Source: Rhizomys pruinosus
Lineage: Eukaryota > Chordata > Mammalia > Rodentia > Spalacidae
Direction: 5' to 3'
DNA length: 64,000 nt
Assembly: GCA_009823505.1 (NCBI GenBank)
Contig: VZQC01010577.1
Span: forward strand, 2,009,424 to 2,073,423
Shown here: positions 1 to 12,388 of the stretch, in pieces
How positions within the stretch are numbered: the stretch's first letter is position 1
Layout: each line of letters starts with the position of its first letter
Notes under the pieces: generated by a model
Databases searched by the model: none
What the model was told of the DNA's origin: nothing
The model's input: the letters and a program-made list of their open reading frames with translations, nothing else
Program-made: the position numbers and the translations under genes

Positions 1-1547
1 TGTCTTTCCTGAATGTAACTTTACTATCAAAATATTTTTCTATTTTTAAAAATAAAAATCATAATAGAAAAACAAGCAAGTGGTTGTATCCTTATGGTCA
101 TAGGTTTATTTATATACTTGTATTTGAAGCCAGATTTCTATAACTTGTATTTATGTACAGATTCTTAGTGGGTTTTTGCCTTATAAATTTTATTCAAGTT
201 TGTATACTTAATAGGAAAGAGAAATAAGACCATTTTTTAAAATTAAAAAAAAAAAATGCAACTGGCCAAAATGTAGAGAAAAAGAGACTCAGAGTGTGTG
301 TTTGCTGGGTAAGTTTCTAAATCTCAACCACCTCCCCAGGGTCAGGGACCATTGAGAAGAGGGGATGAAGGATATAAGAGCCAGGGGTGATGGATGAGCA
401 CAAGAATACAGCGTTTACCAGGCTTCTGTAAACTTGCTATATAACGTAAATCAATGGTGACAATATGCACAAACCCCATGCAAATTCAAGCTAGGAAAAA
501 AGCAAGCAACAAACACAACAAACAACAAACAAACAAAAAACAGCACAGAACTGAAACAAATGGGCAGGAAGCCCAACTTATTTGAGGAAGACTTAGCTTT
601 GGCAGCTGATCAGTGCTGGTGAGGAAGAGTTATCTCTTTAGGGAGGCAGGCTGACCAGGCTCCAGTGGATGAACTTGTACTGTTGGACACTGGGAGACAT
701 AAACTTGACTGGTCTAAATCTGATTAATTGTATTTTATGAAATGCCAAACATAAACAAAATATATTGAAAAATTTTAAAACATAAAAATAAAAGCAATGG
801 AAATATTATTGTAAAGTAATGCAAAAATGTAAAGAAATCTTCAGAGCAACATGTCCAGAAGATAGAGAAATGTTAAAAATCATTAAAAATTAGTATTACG
901 TTCACTAAAGACACAGTACAGTTCAAATTATAGAATTGTCTTTAATGGATTCTCCATGTTGAACTGTCAAATAAGTTAAGTCAAATAAAGATTGAATGAA
1001 AAGTTAGTGCTTGTCTATTTAATACTATGATAACATCAGCTCCAAGAAAGAAAAGAAACAGACTTAATTTAGCATGGAAGCATTTCCTGAGAAAAGAACA
1101 ATTTGTTAATAGAATTATTATTTGTATTTAGGATGGATGAAAAGTGAAGATATCCATTAGATTCACAGGAAGTAAAGAACAAAGTTCACGAAGTCAGGAG
1201 AACAAATTAAAAACAAACAAAACAAAAAAAACAATAAATGAAGAATTTTTAGAAGTGGAGAAAATTATGTTAATTGGTGTTTACCCAAAAATATACTAAA
1301 ACTATACACATACTCAGTTTGACAAATTTAGAGATACTGAAGTTCTGGTTGAAAAAGTCCCCAACAGTTTTAAATTCATATATCAGAGTGTAGTGTGTGA
1401 CAGTTCTGGTGAGATAAAAGATGGATGGAAACTAAAACCATTATGAGAATAGTAGTATTCAGGGAGGTTGTGCTTAATTCAATATCTTCACCACACAGTC
1501 AGGCTCCATATACCATAATCAAGTCTCAGTTTTAAGGAATATACTGA

Positions 1548-1690
1548 AGGGCCTAGGAGAAGGCTCAGTGATAAAGACATTTGCTGCCACAATTGAAGAC
1601 CCGAGGTGAGTCTCCAGATCCCATAATAATGGAGAGAATCACCTCTCACAAGTTTTCCTCTCACATCCACAATATGCTGTATAATGCCCC
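1548..1690 (+). repeat. Old B2/B3-like SINE
   Basis: A diverged SINE body is visible (AGAAGGCTCAGTGATAAAGA start, then a CTCCAGATCCCA-like B-box area). The same element lies at about 10810-10955 in the duplicate. Family assignment is by eye. Confidence 0.35.
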
Positions 1691-2179
1691 CTCACCAAAT
1701 AAAAATAATTGTAAAGTAAAAATATCATTAGAAAATATACAGAAGCCTAAAATGTAACTCCTATGATTACATAAAAAAGAAATTCATATACAATATTAAG
1801 AAGAGTCTAGAAAGTCTGTTTACTAGTGGCAGAGTGGTACAGAGAACATTTTACTGTCCTGATTAGTACAAAGCTTTCTTCCTCACTCCAAAAATTGCAA
1901 CTCTGAAGATCTGTCTTTAAGTTCACAAGTATTTATAGTTGCTTATATTTTGTAATCAACATTGACTATTGGGTTTACAATATATCTGAGTATCCTAAAG
2001 AATATCATTCTTCACTAAATTGAGATTATATATGATAATTTCATTACTACCAAAAGTCCAGATAGCTAAATATATGTTAGTCACATAGGGCTTATGTACA
2101 CTCTGGAAGAAAAGAAAATTAATTCAAAGTAAAAGGTGGTTTGTAGGAGTCATATTTGTATGTAACATTTTATGTAATT

Positions 2180-3115
2180 TTAAGATAACATATTGCATAT
2201 TTTTTGCCATGTTCTATGTACAGCATTTTTACATCTTTGTTCCTCAAGCTATAGATTAATGGATTCAACATGGGGATAATCAGGGTATAAAATATGGATG
2301 ATATTTTATCAGTATCAATGGAATGACTAGACTCAGGTTGCACATACATGAATATCAAAGTCCCATAGAAGACTGTCACCACTGTCAGGTGGGATCCGCA
2401 GGTAGAGAAAGCCTTGCGCTGCCCTCAGCAGAGTTCATCCTGAGGATAGCTATTAGGATGAGCAGGTAGGATACAAGGAGACCCAAAGTGAAGAAATCAA
2501 ATCAAAAGCTGCAAAGATCATTATTATCAGTTCAACTTGTTGTGTATTTGAGCAGAGTAGGGATATCAGGGGGATACAATCACAGAAGAGTGATTGATGA
2601 CATTGTAGCCACAGAAGGGTAAAGAGAAAATATTTATCGTGACTACTAGAGAATAAATGTACAGTAGAGATAGGTAATTGTGACTAGTAACCAGCATACT
2701 CTTTGTGACATGATGGCAGTGTAAAGCAGTGGGTTACAGATGGCCACATAGCGGTCATAAGACATGGCAGAGAGATAAAAAGCTCACTACCAATGAAGAG
2801 AAGGAAGAAGGCTAGTTGGGTGAGCACAAAGTTTAAAGGATATTGCTTTTGAAATACTACAAAATTAACCAACATCTTTGGTCCCACAGTTGTTGAATAA
2901 ACAAAATCAGTGAAAGCCAAGTGTCTGAGGAAGAAATACATGGGTGTATGTAGCTTGAGATCTATATTGGTAAGGATGATGATGCCCATATTGCCCACTA
3001 GTGAGATCAGATAAATGATGAAGAACAGCCCAAATAGTGGGGCCTGCAGGTCAGGGCGGTCGGTGATGCCCATCAAAATGAATTCTGTCACCACTGTAAA
3101 GTTGTGTTTCATCAT
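2180..3115 (-). pseudogene. Broken olfactory receptor, OR8K-like (copy of 11447-12388)
   Basis: This is the counterpart of the intact receptor at 11447-12388. The first ~110 residues read normally (N-glycosylation NFT at 5-7, the LHTPMYFFL motif at the end of IC1/TM2, GPKML after TM2). After that the frame breaks repeatedly; the C-terminal part around YSLRNKDVK is readable in another frame. I count seven single-base indels against the intact copy, mostly losses, for example GCGCTGCCC for GCGCTTGCCC near 2410 and missing bases near 2490, 2600, 2655, 2780 and 2850. A stop equivalent to that of the intact gene lies at 2180-2182. The start and upstream splice-acceptor-like region are preserved. 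It could be a real young pseudogene, but indel-dominated divergence across the whole surrounding block makes sequencing or assembly error just as likely. Confidence 0.85.
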
Positions 3116-3914
3116 TCCACTGAGTCAAAAAACCTGTTCTCAAAAGAGAAGATAAAATATTAAATGCCCATGAAATGTATCAACTGAGGCTCATTTATTT
3201 GGCAAATATTACAATTATTAAATATCTGGATTTTATATTTTATAAGTATTTAAATGTAAACAGATTAATTAATATGAATATACAGAAACAGACTCGTTAC
3301 ATGGTTCTTATTCATGGATATCTTTGTAGTAGAAAGATTATGCAAATCTAAGAGATGATTATACTCTTGGAAGTTAGAGATAGATTGCATTGTTCTTCAG
3401 GTTTTTAGGTCAGTTAATCTAGTAAACAATGCACTTGAAATAAATCTAGCTCTAAAAATTATCATTGCATTAACCTCTGAATAATTTCAAGAAATTCTAA
3501 TAGTCAAATTCTGAACAGATAATAGATGGTAGATTAAATAGATAGGTAGAATTATTTGATAGAAGGTCCAGGTACATAGACAAAGATATATAAATTAAAA
3601 TAAAATGAGTAAATAAGATTAATTTTTATTTTCTTATTAGTTAAATGTACACTGGATGATCATTATAGCATTTTCCTATTTGCTTTTCAAAAATTGCAGT
3701 CCATAACAAAAATATCAAATATTATACCAATTAAAATTTTTTTTTCTAATGACACACTCCAAGAACCCATAGAAATCCAATCTCAAAGCCTAGGTAATGT
3801 AGTTGAAAATGTTAATAACTTGAGAAAAATTTGTATAAAAATGAAAAAAGACAATTTTACATAGTATACTTTTTTTTGTTATATGAAGAACCAAACCACT
3901 AGATATTTAGGGAG

Positions 3915-4125
3915 AGAATACAGTAAGCAGGGCAAGAGACAGGGCTCAGAAGTAAAGAGTTCTTGCTGCTTTTACAGAAAACCTGAATTCACTGCCCAGG
4001 ACTCAAATGATGGCTCACAGCTGTCTATAACTCCAGTTTCAGACTCTGATCCTTATGTTCTCTGTGGGCACACAAGCACATGTAATACGGCTGAACATTC
4101 ATACATATAAAATAAAAATAATACT
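3915..4125 (+). repeat. Old B3-like SINE
   Basis: SINE-like body with GTAAAGAGTTCTTGCTGC and an A-rich end after ACATTCATACATATAAAA. The matching element in the duplicate is at about 13190-13405. Confidence 0.4.
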
Positions 4126-4224
4126 TTTAAAATGAATGTTAAATATTATTTAATATAAATAAACATAATATTGTAAAAACTAAGTATCCTATAACTATCA
4201 AAAGTTCCAAAGATAACCCCTGTT

Positions 4225-5030
4225 GTCATTTTTTTTTTTCATTTTTTATGGAAGTTTTGTGTTTTCATACAAATTCTTATACAATTTATAACCCCTTCCT
4301 TGCCCCCAACCCCACAAATTGTTCATGGATTCTGCCTACATGTCTTGCATCTTTTACTCAGACATCTTTAAATTTTTTGATGCAGAAGTTTCTGTTTTTG
4401 GCAAGTTTACTGTTTCAGTTGGGTTCTTTGACCCAGGCTTTTTTGTTGTTTTTGTTCCTTGTAGTTTGTATCACTTCAAATATGTGCACCAAATAACATT
4501 ACACAAAATATACCAACATTGTGACATCTGAAATATAGTATAGGATAATTTCAAAAGATGCTTAGAGATTCACATTTTGACAGTAGAGTTGTATGAGGCA
4601 AGACAAAAATGTTACTTTATATTCCCACGTTATATGGTAAGTTGATGAGTAGCATCAAGTATTTTATTAAAAAAAAGAAAGAAAGAAAGAAAGAAAGAAA
4701 AAGAAAGAAAGAAAGAAAGGGAAGAAGGAAAGAGAAGAAAGAAAAGAAAGAAAGAGGAAAGAAAGAAAGAAAGAAAAAAGAAAGAAAGAAAGAAAGAAAG
4801 AGAAAGAAAAGAAAGAAAGAAAAAGAAAGAAAGAAAAAGAAAAGATTCTAGATTTGCTTTACAAATGGGATTTGATGCTAGGATCCACAAATGAGGACAG
4901 CATATGGCATTGGTTTTTTCTGCAGATTGTATTACCTCTCTAAGCATAATAGCTTGTAGTTTCCATCCATTGCCTGTAAAATCCTGATGTCATTTTTTTA
5001 TACTGAATCAAATTCCATGTGTAGATGTAC
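4225..5030 (-). mobile_element. L1 3' end fragments, split by GAAA tract
   Basis: The plus strand reads the complement of an L1 3' UTR seen elsewhere here (compare 48130-48480). After the GAAA tract comes the complement of the ORF2 C-terminal region (compare 47505-47720): GGATCCACAAATGAGG, then TTCCATCCATTGCCTG. Confidence 0.6.
4667..4845 (+). repeat. (GAAA)n microsatellite, impure
   Basis: About 180 bp of GAAA/AAAG units with interruptions. It is the counterpart of the purer tract at 13951-14171. Lysine-rich frames across it are not genes. Confidence 0.95.
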
Positions 5031-5387
5031 ACATAAAACAAAAATAAGTATTTTTTAAAATGAAATGTTAAATATTTACTTTAATTAGACATTATATTGT
5101 AAAATTAAGTATCCTATAATTATCCACAAATTCCAAAGTTGACCCTGTTATGATCTTTTAAGGATGATTTTAGAATGCAGTATTAAATGGTATCATGAGC
5201 TAGTCCCAAATAGCATATAAATTATAATTTTATGGCTTTTGTAGTACTGTTGTAAAACCCAGGGCTTTGCACACATCACTAAGCACTCTGCCTGTGAGGA
5301 GTCATAACACCTGTATAATTTAGAGGCATATTCTTACTCTGTAGTCCAGTTGGCCAAGAACTGTTTTCTGTTCATATTATTTTTTAC

Positions 5388-5639
5388 TTTTTAAAAAATA
5401 AATAAATAATAAAATAAATAATTAATTTTTATTGTAGAATGTACTGTCCTGCATGTAGGTTTGTCACCCATGAGTCAATGCCGCGGAGGTAAAAGAGGGA
5501 GTTGGATTCCCTGGAACTAGAGTTCTCCTGGAATTGGAGTTTCAGACGGTTCTCAGTCGCACATGTGCGTGGCGTGGGATCGAACCCGGGTCTTCTGGCA
5601 AGAGCAGTCGGTGCTCTTAACTCTATATCTCCAGCACCC
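5388..5639 (-). repeat. B2 SINE
   Basis: Complement of a B2: tail region, GAATGTACTG, GCCGCGGAGG, GGGATCGAACCCGGG (B box complement), then the 5' end as TCTCCAGCACC. It carries small indels relative to its twin at 14728-14988. Confidence 0.9.
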
Positions 5640-6204
5640 TGTTTTTACTTTTTAAATATCGATTATAATCTGAAAGATGGATTTTTTTTTTACAAAGGTG
5701 CACGTACAGTCTCCTAGAAAGAAACTTAACTTTTTTGAGAGGAGAAAATGGCTGAGGTTAAATCCGTCCCAAACGACCCAGTCTCTCAGTGTCCCCCCGG
5801 TTCTATGTATATCACAAGGTTGTCAAGGTATTTTTGTTTTTCACTGTGTCAACTTTGTATTTGTAATAATATTTCAGTTATATTTATATAAATTTAGTGG
5901 AATTAATATTTGCCTGTATTGTAAGAACTTGTATTCTTACCTATGGGCATTTTGTTAGTGTTTTTCATTACTTTTATGACATCATATTAGTTCTTCATGT
6001 TACATCATTCGGCTCCTTTGACTTTTATGTAACAACTGAGCCCTTTGCTGTAAAAGGACTTGTGAGACTAAGGGAAACTGAGAAATTTGGGGGAAGAGCC
6101 CTTAGAAATAAATGGTTAAGGGCCATTCATTGAGTAAGAGCCGTTATTCAATGAAAGCAAAAAATTTCCCTTAGTTATAAGAAAAAATTTGAAAATGAAG
6201 TCAA

Positions 6205-6350
6205 TGTGGTGCCAGACACCTGTAATCCCAGCTCTTGGCAAGTAGAGGGAAGTATGAGAAGTTCAAGGCCGTCCTTTGCTATTTAGGGAATTTGAAACAA
6301 TGCTGGGACATATAAATCCCTGTCTCAAAAACTCCAAAATAAAAAAGAAA
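6205..6350 (+). repeat. Diverged B1-like SINE
   Basis: Old B1 pattern: CACCTGTAATCCCAGCTCTT, GTTCAAGGCC, CTGTCTCAAAAACTCC. The twin is at about 15525-15672. Confidence 0.65.
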
Positions 6351-6899
6351 GAAAACAAGAAAAAAAAAATGACTTAAAAATATTTTTTTAAATGACTTTT
6401 TTTTACAAGGTTATACATTATATAAAATTTTTCTGCCATGAAAATACCAGTGAATATTTTAAGATTACTGTATCTATGTCCAAAGTTGTAGATAAAGTAA
6501 CACAATCATATAATGTATTAAAATTATTTATGGAGTAGACTGCATGCTTTTCACTTACCTGACATAAAATATTGCTGATATGCTTGTCCATATCTGATAC
6601 CTCACATGGTCCCATGCTTTACATAAATAATGGAGGTAATATTATAGCATTAAAGAAAAGACTTCAATAATATGCAAAGAGAAAAAAACCTTATTTTTTG
6701 TTTTGCTTTGCCTCGAGTTTGTAATAATACAATAAAGAAAAATAAAGGGATTTGTGATTAGCAGGTACCAATAATCCTTGAAAGTAGATGCAGACAAAGC
6801 TATTTTACACCCTACCAGTTTGGGGGTTTGGATGGACCCCAACTTATTGCTTTCTACACATTACCAATTTTTAAAATTTATTTTAAAAACTACAGTCCT

Positions 6900-7045
6900 A
6901 GACAGAGGCAGGTGGATGGATCTCTGTGAGTTCAAGGCCAGCCTAGTCTACATAGTGAGCTCTAGGCCAGCTGGGACTAAAGGGAGACCCTGTTCCAAAA
7001 AGACTAAAAATAAATAAATAAATAAATAAATAATAAAAAAAAATA
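6900..7045 (+). repeat. B1 SINE, 5'-truncated, with AAAT tail
   Basis: B1 body from GACAGAGGCAGGTGG through GAGACCCTG, followed by an (AAAT)n tail. It is flanked by ACTACAGTCCTAGA direct repeats (target-site duplication). Confidence 0.9.
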
Positions 7046-7915
7046 AAAAATAGTAATAAACTACAGTCCTAGAAAATGTTGAGGATTCCTGTAAAAATGA
7101 ATCATATTTTGACAATGCCACAAAGATGGCTACTTAAAATTATCTTGATACTGTGTTTCTTTGAATTTCACTTTGACTTACACATGGATGGGGCACAAAT
7201 GCCATTGGTACATTTATGTGCTTAATTTAAGTATTAAAATACTCCTGAGAGAGTTACAGAATGACTACAAACATGAAATGTTTAAGTTCTTGAAATAATT
7301 CAAAATGACAGACAGAAAACAAGGACAGAATCCCTGATTTCAGTTTCAATTTCTGTCATGTAACTTCATGTTTATCTTTTTATACTTCATCATTTTCCAT
7401 GTCCACCCTCCAGATGGTAAATTATTTGAATGCAAAATGAAACATTTTCCTCTGTAGCTTAAAGGAAATAATACACATTGAATTTGTAGAAGCTAGGGAA
7501 GTTGTTCTCTTGTTCAATCGCTAAGGAGTGGGATAAAACATAGGAACTAAATTAGAATTTAGTTCTGGATACTGACATTTGGTGAAAAGTCCAGAGGAAA
7601 TATGACCTTTTTTAGGCATACTGATAAGCAAGAAACTTCTGCCTGCTTTACCTGCAATGAAACCTCCTTCTTGATCCTCCTATGCAGTTCTTAACACGGA
7701 ATATTGAAAGACAATTTATGGGTGTTTCTTTAAATTTCAGTGACCCTCCCTCAAGACTTAACAAGTGATCTGTTGATTAACTCAAAGTTTTGGAATTATT
7801 GTCTGGAGAATGTCCACTAATTATAAGGAAAATCTGCATTTGAGTTCACATTTATTAACTTATTATAGGTACCAACAAAGTGATTTCTGTGTTTATAAAA
7901 TTATTTATATTAAGA

Positions 7916-7916
7916 N
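7916..7916. other. Single N, probable assembly join
   Basis: A lone ambiguous base sits exactly where homology between 1-7915 and 9225-17237 stops. Confidence 0.9.
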
Positions 7917-7919
7917 GCA

Positions 7920-8280
7920 GTAAGAGTTGGTGCTCCTCTCTGCTGGATAGCATTAATGTCAACTCGACACAGTTCCCTCGACTGGGGAATTGCCTCCATT
8001 GGACTGCCCTGCAGCCATGTATGTTGATTATTTTCTATGTTGATGAGTGATATGAGAGGGCCCAGCCCATTGTGGATGGTGCCAGTCCTGGACAGGTTAT
8101 TCTATGTTGTATGAGAAAGCAGGCTGAGCATGGGCCAGGAGAGCAAGCCAGTAAGCAGCATTCTTCCATAGCCTCCAGGTTCCTGTCCTGAGTTCCCACC
8201 TTGGACTCCCTAAGTGATGAAATGTGACCTGGGAGATGTAAGCCAAATAAACCCACCCCCCACACACACAAAAAAGAGAA
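7920..8280 (+). mobile_element. Rodent interspersed repeat of LTR/DNA-element type
   Basis: The sequence has ATTAATGTCAACTCGACAC near its start, GGGCCCAGCCCATTGTGG in the middle and GTAAGCCAAATAAACCC (a polyA signal) at the end. I remember this as a common rodent repeat pattern but cannot assign the subfamily. Confidence 0.5.
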
Positions 8281-8514
8281 AAGGGCTAGGAAGGGGCAGA
8301 GCTGAGTTTGGCCATTTTTCTGTCAAATCATCAGTGAGAATTCAGTCACAGGAAGGAAGTACAGTAAGAAAGGCCGGGAGCTTTCATTAATGGATGTCCC
8401 TCCACATTGCAGGAAATATAAGGAATTAAGTTTGTGTCACCTACATTGCTTAGCCTTTAACTCCTTAGGTCCATTAGTATAGCTGCCAAGGCAGTGGTAA
8501 GCTGAAAATGGTGT

Positions 8515-8625
8515 TTCAGCTGGGTCTGATGACTACTTATAATACCAGCACTCACGAGGCTGGGACAGTCAGATCACATGTTTGAGGCCACCCTGGGCTA
8601 CATAAAACACTCTCTCTAGGAAAAA
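8515..8625 (+). repeat. Diverged B1-like SINE
   Basis: Pattern ACCAGCACTCACGAGGCTGG, then GAGGCCACCCTGGGCTACAT. It is an old B1 with many changes. Confidence 0.6.
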
Positions 8626-8820
8626 AAATGGATCTATTCCCCAGAAAATGAGATCCACAGCACACTATCTGGTCAGACAGCTACATTACCGTAAAGCAGT
8701 CCCTCAATAGCAACCATTGTCCCATTTGGAACTTCGTTAGGTTAACTAACCATAAATCATGCCTCCAAGAGTTCTCTGAAATAGGTCAGTGCCACAAATA
8801 GATTAAAACCTCTACGACCA

Positions 8821-8966
8821 GTCAGGCATGGTGGTGCATGCCTTTAATCCCAGGAGGCAGAGTCAGGTGGATCTCTGTAAGTTCAAGGCCAGCCTGGTCT
8901 ACATAGTGAGTTCCAGAACAGCTGGGACTATAGGGAGACCCTGTCTCAAAAAAAAGAAAAAAAAAG
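8821..8966 (+). repeat. B1 SINE
   Basis: GGCATGGTGGTGCATGCCTT (A box), GTTCAAGGCCAGCCTGG (B box area), then GAGACCCTGTCTCAAAA and an A-rich tail. Confidence 0.95.
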
Positions 8967-9125
8967 ACGACATAATGAAATTTGCAGGTAAATGGATGGA
9001 ACTAGAAGCCATTATGCTAAGTTAATTAACACAGTCTCCACACACATAAACCCTGCAAAAAAAATATGACCTCTGGTGTCCCTCATTTGTGGATCCTAGC
9101 ACCAAATATTTCTTTATAAGGCAAA
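8967..9125 (+). mobile_element. L1 3' fragment
   Basis: It matches the L1 segment at 61490-61625: TTTGCAGGTAAATGGATGGA, ATTATGCTAAGT, CCTCATTTGTGGATCC. Confidence 0.7.
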
Positions 9126-10809
9126 CTGACTAATCCCCCTTATTTATTTTTTTTAGTAAATATAACACATGATGTTACTCATAAACTTGCTATGTAATGT
9201 AGACATGTAAAGTAATATTCTTTGTCTTTTCCTGAATGTAACTTTACTATCAAAATATTTTTCTATTTTTAAAAATAAAAATCATAATAGAAAAACAAGC
9301 AAGTGGTTGTATCCTTTATGGTCATAGCAGTTTATTTATATACTTGTATTTGAAGCCAGATTTCTATAACTTGTATTTATGTACAGATTCTTAGTGGGTT
9401 TTTGCCTTATCAAATTTTATTCAAGTTTGTATACTTAATAGGAAAAGATGAAATAAGACCATTTATTTAAAATTAAAAAAAAAATTGCAACTGCCCAAAA
9501 TGTAGAGAAAAAGAGACTTCAGAGTGTGTGTTGCTGGGTAAGGTTCTTAAATCTCACCACCTCCCCAGGGCTCAGGGACCATTGCAGAAGAGGGGATGAA
9601 GGACTATAAGAGCCAGGGGTGATGGATGAGCACAAGAATACAGCGTTTACCAGGCTTCTGTAAACTTGCTCATATAACGTAAATCAATGGTGACAATATG
9701 CACAAATCCCATGCAAATTCAAGCTAGGAAAAAAGCAACAACAACAACCAACCAAACAAACAAAAAACAGCACAGAACTCAACAAATGGGCAGGAAGCCC
9801 AACTTTATTTGAGGAAGACTTAGCTTTGGGCAGCTGATCAGTGCTGGGTGAGGAAGAGTTAGCCCTCTTTAGGGAAGCAGGCTGACCAGGCTCCAGTGGA
9901 TGAACTTGTACTGTTGGACACTGGGAGACATAAACTTGACTGGTCTAAATCTGATTAATTGTATTTTATGAAATGCCCAAACATTAAACAAAAATATATA
10001 TTGAAAAATTTTAAAACATAAAAATAAAAGCAATGGAAAATATTATTCAAAGTAATGCAAAAATTGTAAAGAAATCTTCAGAGCAACATGTCCAGAAGAT
10101 AGAGAAATGTTAAAAATCATTAAAAATTAGTATTACGTTCACTAAAGACACAGTACAGTTCAAATTATAGAATTGTCTTTAATGGATTCTTCCATGTTGA
10201 ACTGTCAAATAAGTTAAGTCAAATAAAGATTGAATGAAAAGATAGTGCACTGTCTATTTAATAACTATGATAAGCATCAGCTCCAAGAAAGAAAAGAAAC
10301 AGACCTAATTTAGCATGGAAGCATTTCCTGAGAAAAGAACAATTTGTTAATAGAATTATTATTTGTATTTAGGATGGATGAAAAGTGAAGATATCCATTA
10401 GATTCACCAGGAAGTAAAGAACAAAGTTCACGAAGTCAAGGAGAACAAATTAAAAACAAAACAAAACAAGCAAAAAAAAAAAAAAAAAAACAATTCTTGA
10501 AAGAATTTTAGAAGTGGAGAAAATTATGTTAATTGGTGTTTACACAAAATATACTAAAACTATACACATACTCAGTTTGACAAATTTAGAGATACTGAAG
10601 TTCTGGTTGAAAAAGTCCCCAACAGTTTTAAATTCATATATCAGAGTGTAGTGTGTGTACAGTTCTGGTGAGATAAAAGATGGATGGAAACTAAAACCAT
10701 TATGAGAATAGTAGTATTCAGGGAGGTTGTGCTTAATTCAATATACTTCACCACACAGTCAGGCTCCATATTTCATAATCAAGTCTCAGTTTTAAGGAAA
10801 TATACTGAA

Positions 10810-10955
10810 GGGCCTAGGAGAAGGCTCAGTGATAAAGACATATGCTGCCACAATTGAAGACCCGAGGTGAGTCTCCAGATCCCATAATAATGGAGAGAAT
10901 CACCTCTCACAAGTTTTCCTCTCACATCCACAAATATGCTGTATAATGCCCCCTC
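10810..10955 (+). repeat. Old B2/B3-like SINE
   Basis: Twin of the element at 1548-1690, with the same diverged SINE body. Confidence 0.35.
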
Positions 10956-11446
10956 ACCAAATAAAAATAAATTGTAAAGTAAAAATATCATTAGAAAATA
11001 TACAGAAGCCTAAAATGTAACTCCTATGATTACATAAAAAAGAAATTCATATACAATATTAAGAAGAGTCTAGAAAGTCTGTTTACTAGTGGCAGAGTGG
11101 TACAGAGAACATTTTACTGTCCTGATTACTACAAAGTTTTCTTCCTCACTCCAAAAATATGCAACTCTGAAGATCTGTCTTTAAGTTCACAAGTATTTAT
11201 AGTTGCTTATATTTTGTAATCTACATTGACTATTGGGTTTACAATATATCTGAGTATCCTAAAGAATATCATTCTTCACTAAATTGAGAATTATATATGA
11301 TAATTTCATTACTACCAAAAGTCCAGATAGCTAAATATATGTTAGTCACATCAGGGCTTATTGTACACTCTGGAAGAAAAGAAAATTAATTCAAAGTAAA
11401 AGGTGGTTTGTAGGAGTCATATTGTATGTAACATTTTATGTAACTT

Positions 11447-12388
11447 TTAAGATAACATACTGCATAGTTTTTGCCATGTTCTATGTACAGCATCTTTTAC
11501 ATCCTTGTTCCTCAAGCTATAGATTAATGGATTCAACATGGGGATAATCAGGGTATAAAATATGGATGATATTTTATCAGTATCAATGGAATGACTAGAC
11601 TCAGGTTGCACATACATGAATATCAAAGTCCCATAGAAGACTGTCACCACTGTCAGGTGGGATCCGCAGGTAGAGAAAGCCTTGCGCTTGCCCTCAGCAG
11701 AGTTCATCCTGAGGATAGCTATTAGTATGAGCAGGTAGGATACAAGGATGACCCAAAGTGAAGAAATCAAATCAAAAGCTGCAAAGATCATTATTATCAG
11801 TTCAACTTGTTGTGTATTTGAGCAGAGTAGGGATATCAGGGGGATACAATCACAGAAGAAGTGATTGATGACATTGTAGCCACAGAAGGGTAAAGAGAAA
11901 ATATTTATCGTGACTACTAGAGACATAAATGTACAGTAGAGATAGGTAATTGTGACTAGTAACCAGCATACTCTTTGTGACATGATGGCAGTGTAAAGCA
12001 GTGGGTTACAGATGGCCACATAGCGGTCATAAGACATGGCAGAGAGAATAAAAAGCTCACTACCAATGAAGAGAAGGAAGAAGGCTAGTTGGGTAGCACA
12101 AAGTTTAAAGGATATTGCGTTTTGAAATACTACAAAATTAACCAACATCTTTGGTCCCACAGTTGTTGAATAAACAAAATCAGTGAAAGCCAAGTGTCTG
12201 AGGAAGAAATACATGGGTGTATGTAGCTTGAGATCTATATTGGTAAGGATGATGATGCCCACATTGCCCACTAGTGAGATCAGATAGATGATGAGGAACA
12301 GCCCAAATAATGGGGCCTGCAGCTCAGGGCGGTCGGTGATGCCCATCAAAATGAATTCTGTCACCACTGTAAAGTTGTGCTTCATCAT
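11447..12388 (-). CDS. Olfactory receptor, OR8K-like, 313 aa
   Basis: An odorant-binding class A GPCR of the olfactory cilia, expected to signal through G-olf and adenylyl cyclase III. The single coding exon is intact. Visible family marks: N-glycosylation site NFT (5-7), GN in TM1 (41-42), LHTPMYFFL (55-63), [10 protein letters not shown] at the end of TM3 (118-127), [10 protein letters not shown] before and in TM6 (236-245), [12 protein letters not shown] in TM7 (283-294), and cysteines 97, 169, 179 and 189 for the usual extracellular disulfides. Length is typical. Two adjacent ATGs exist (MMKHN); I took the upstream one. A pyrimidine-rich stretch ending in AG lies about 18 nt upstream on the minus strand (exon edge near 12406), as expected for an OR coding exon joined to distal 5' non-coding exons. 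The OR8K assignment rests on remembered similarity; the exact orthologue is unresolved. Confidence 0.96.
   Translation of the reverse strand: MMKHNFTVVTEFILMGITDRPELQAPLFGLFLIIYLISLVGNVGIIILTNIDLKLHTPMYFFLRHLAFTDFVYSTTVGPKMLVNFVVFQNAISFKLCATQLAFFLLFIGSELFILSAMSYDRYVAICNPLLYTAIMSQRVCWLLVTITYLYCTFMSLVVTINIFSLPFCGYNVINHFFCDCIPLISLLCSNTQQVELIIMIFAAFDLISSLWVILVSYLLILIAILRMNSAEGKRKAFSTCGSHLTVVTVFYGTLIFMYVQPESSHSIDTDKISSIFYTLIIPMLNPLIYSLRNKDVKDAVHRTWQKLCSMLS

Larger units (their letters stand above)
1..7915. repeat. Large direct duplication, copy 1 (indel-rich)
   Basis: This block matches 9225-17237 nearly base for base in the same order: L1 3' UTR-like start, OR gene, GAAA tract, B2, old B1, B1. 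Differences are dominated by one-base gains and losses, often in homopolymers, with fewer substitutions. Copy 1 also has about 45 bp extra near 5975-6030. Its homology ends exactly at the N at 7916. Bases 1-800 resemble rodent L1 3' UTR. I see no other gene in the block besides the broken OR. Confidence 0.9.

Noticed and set aside
4609..4947. Lys-rich and Ser/Phe/Leu-rich frames over the GAAA tract
   Set aside because: They are translations of a microsatellite in two strands; no family resemblance.
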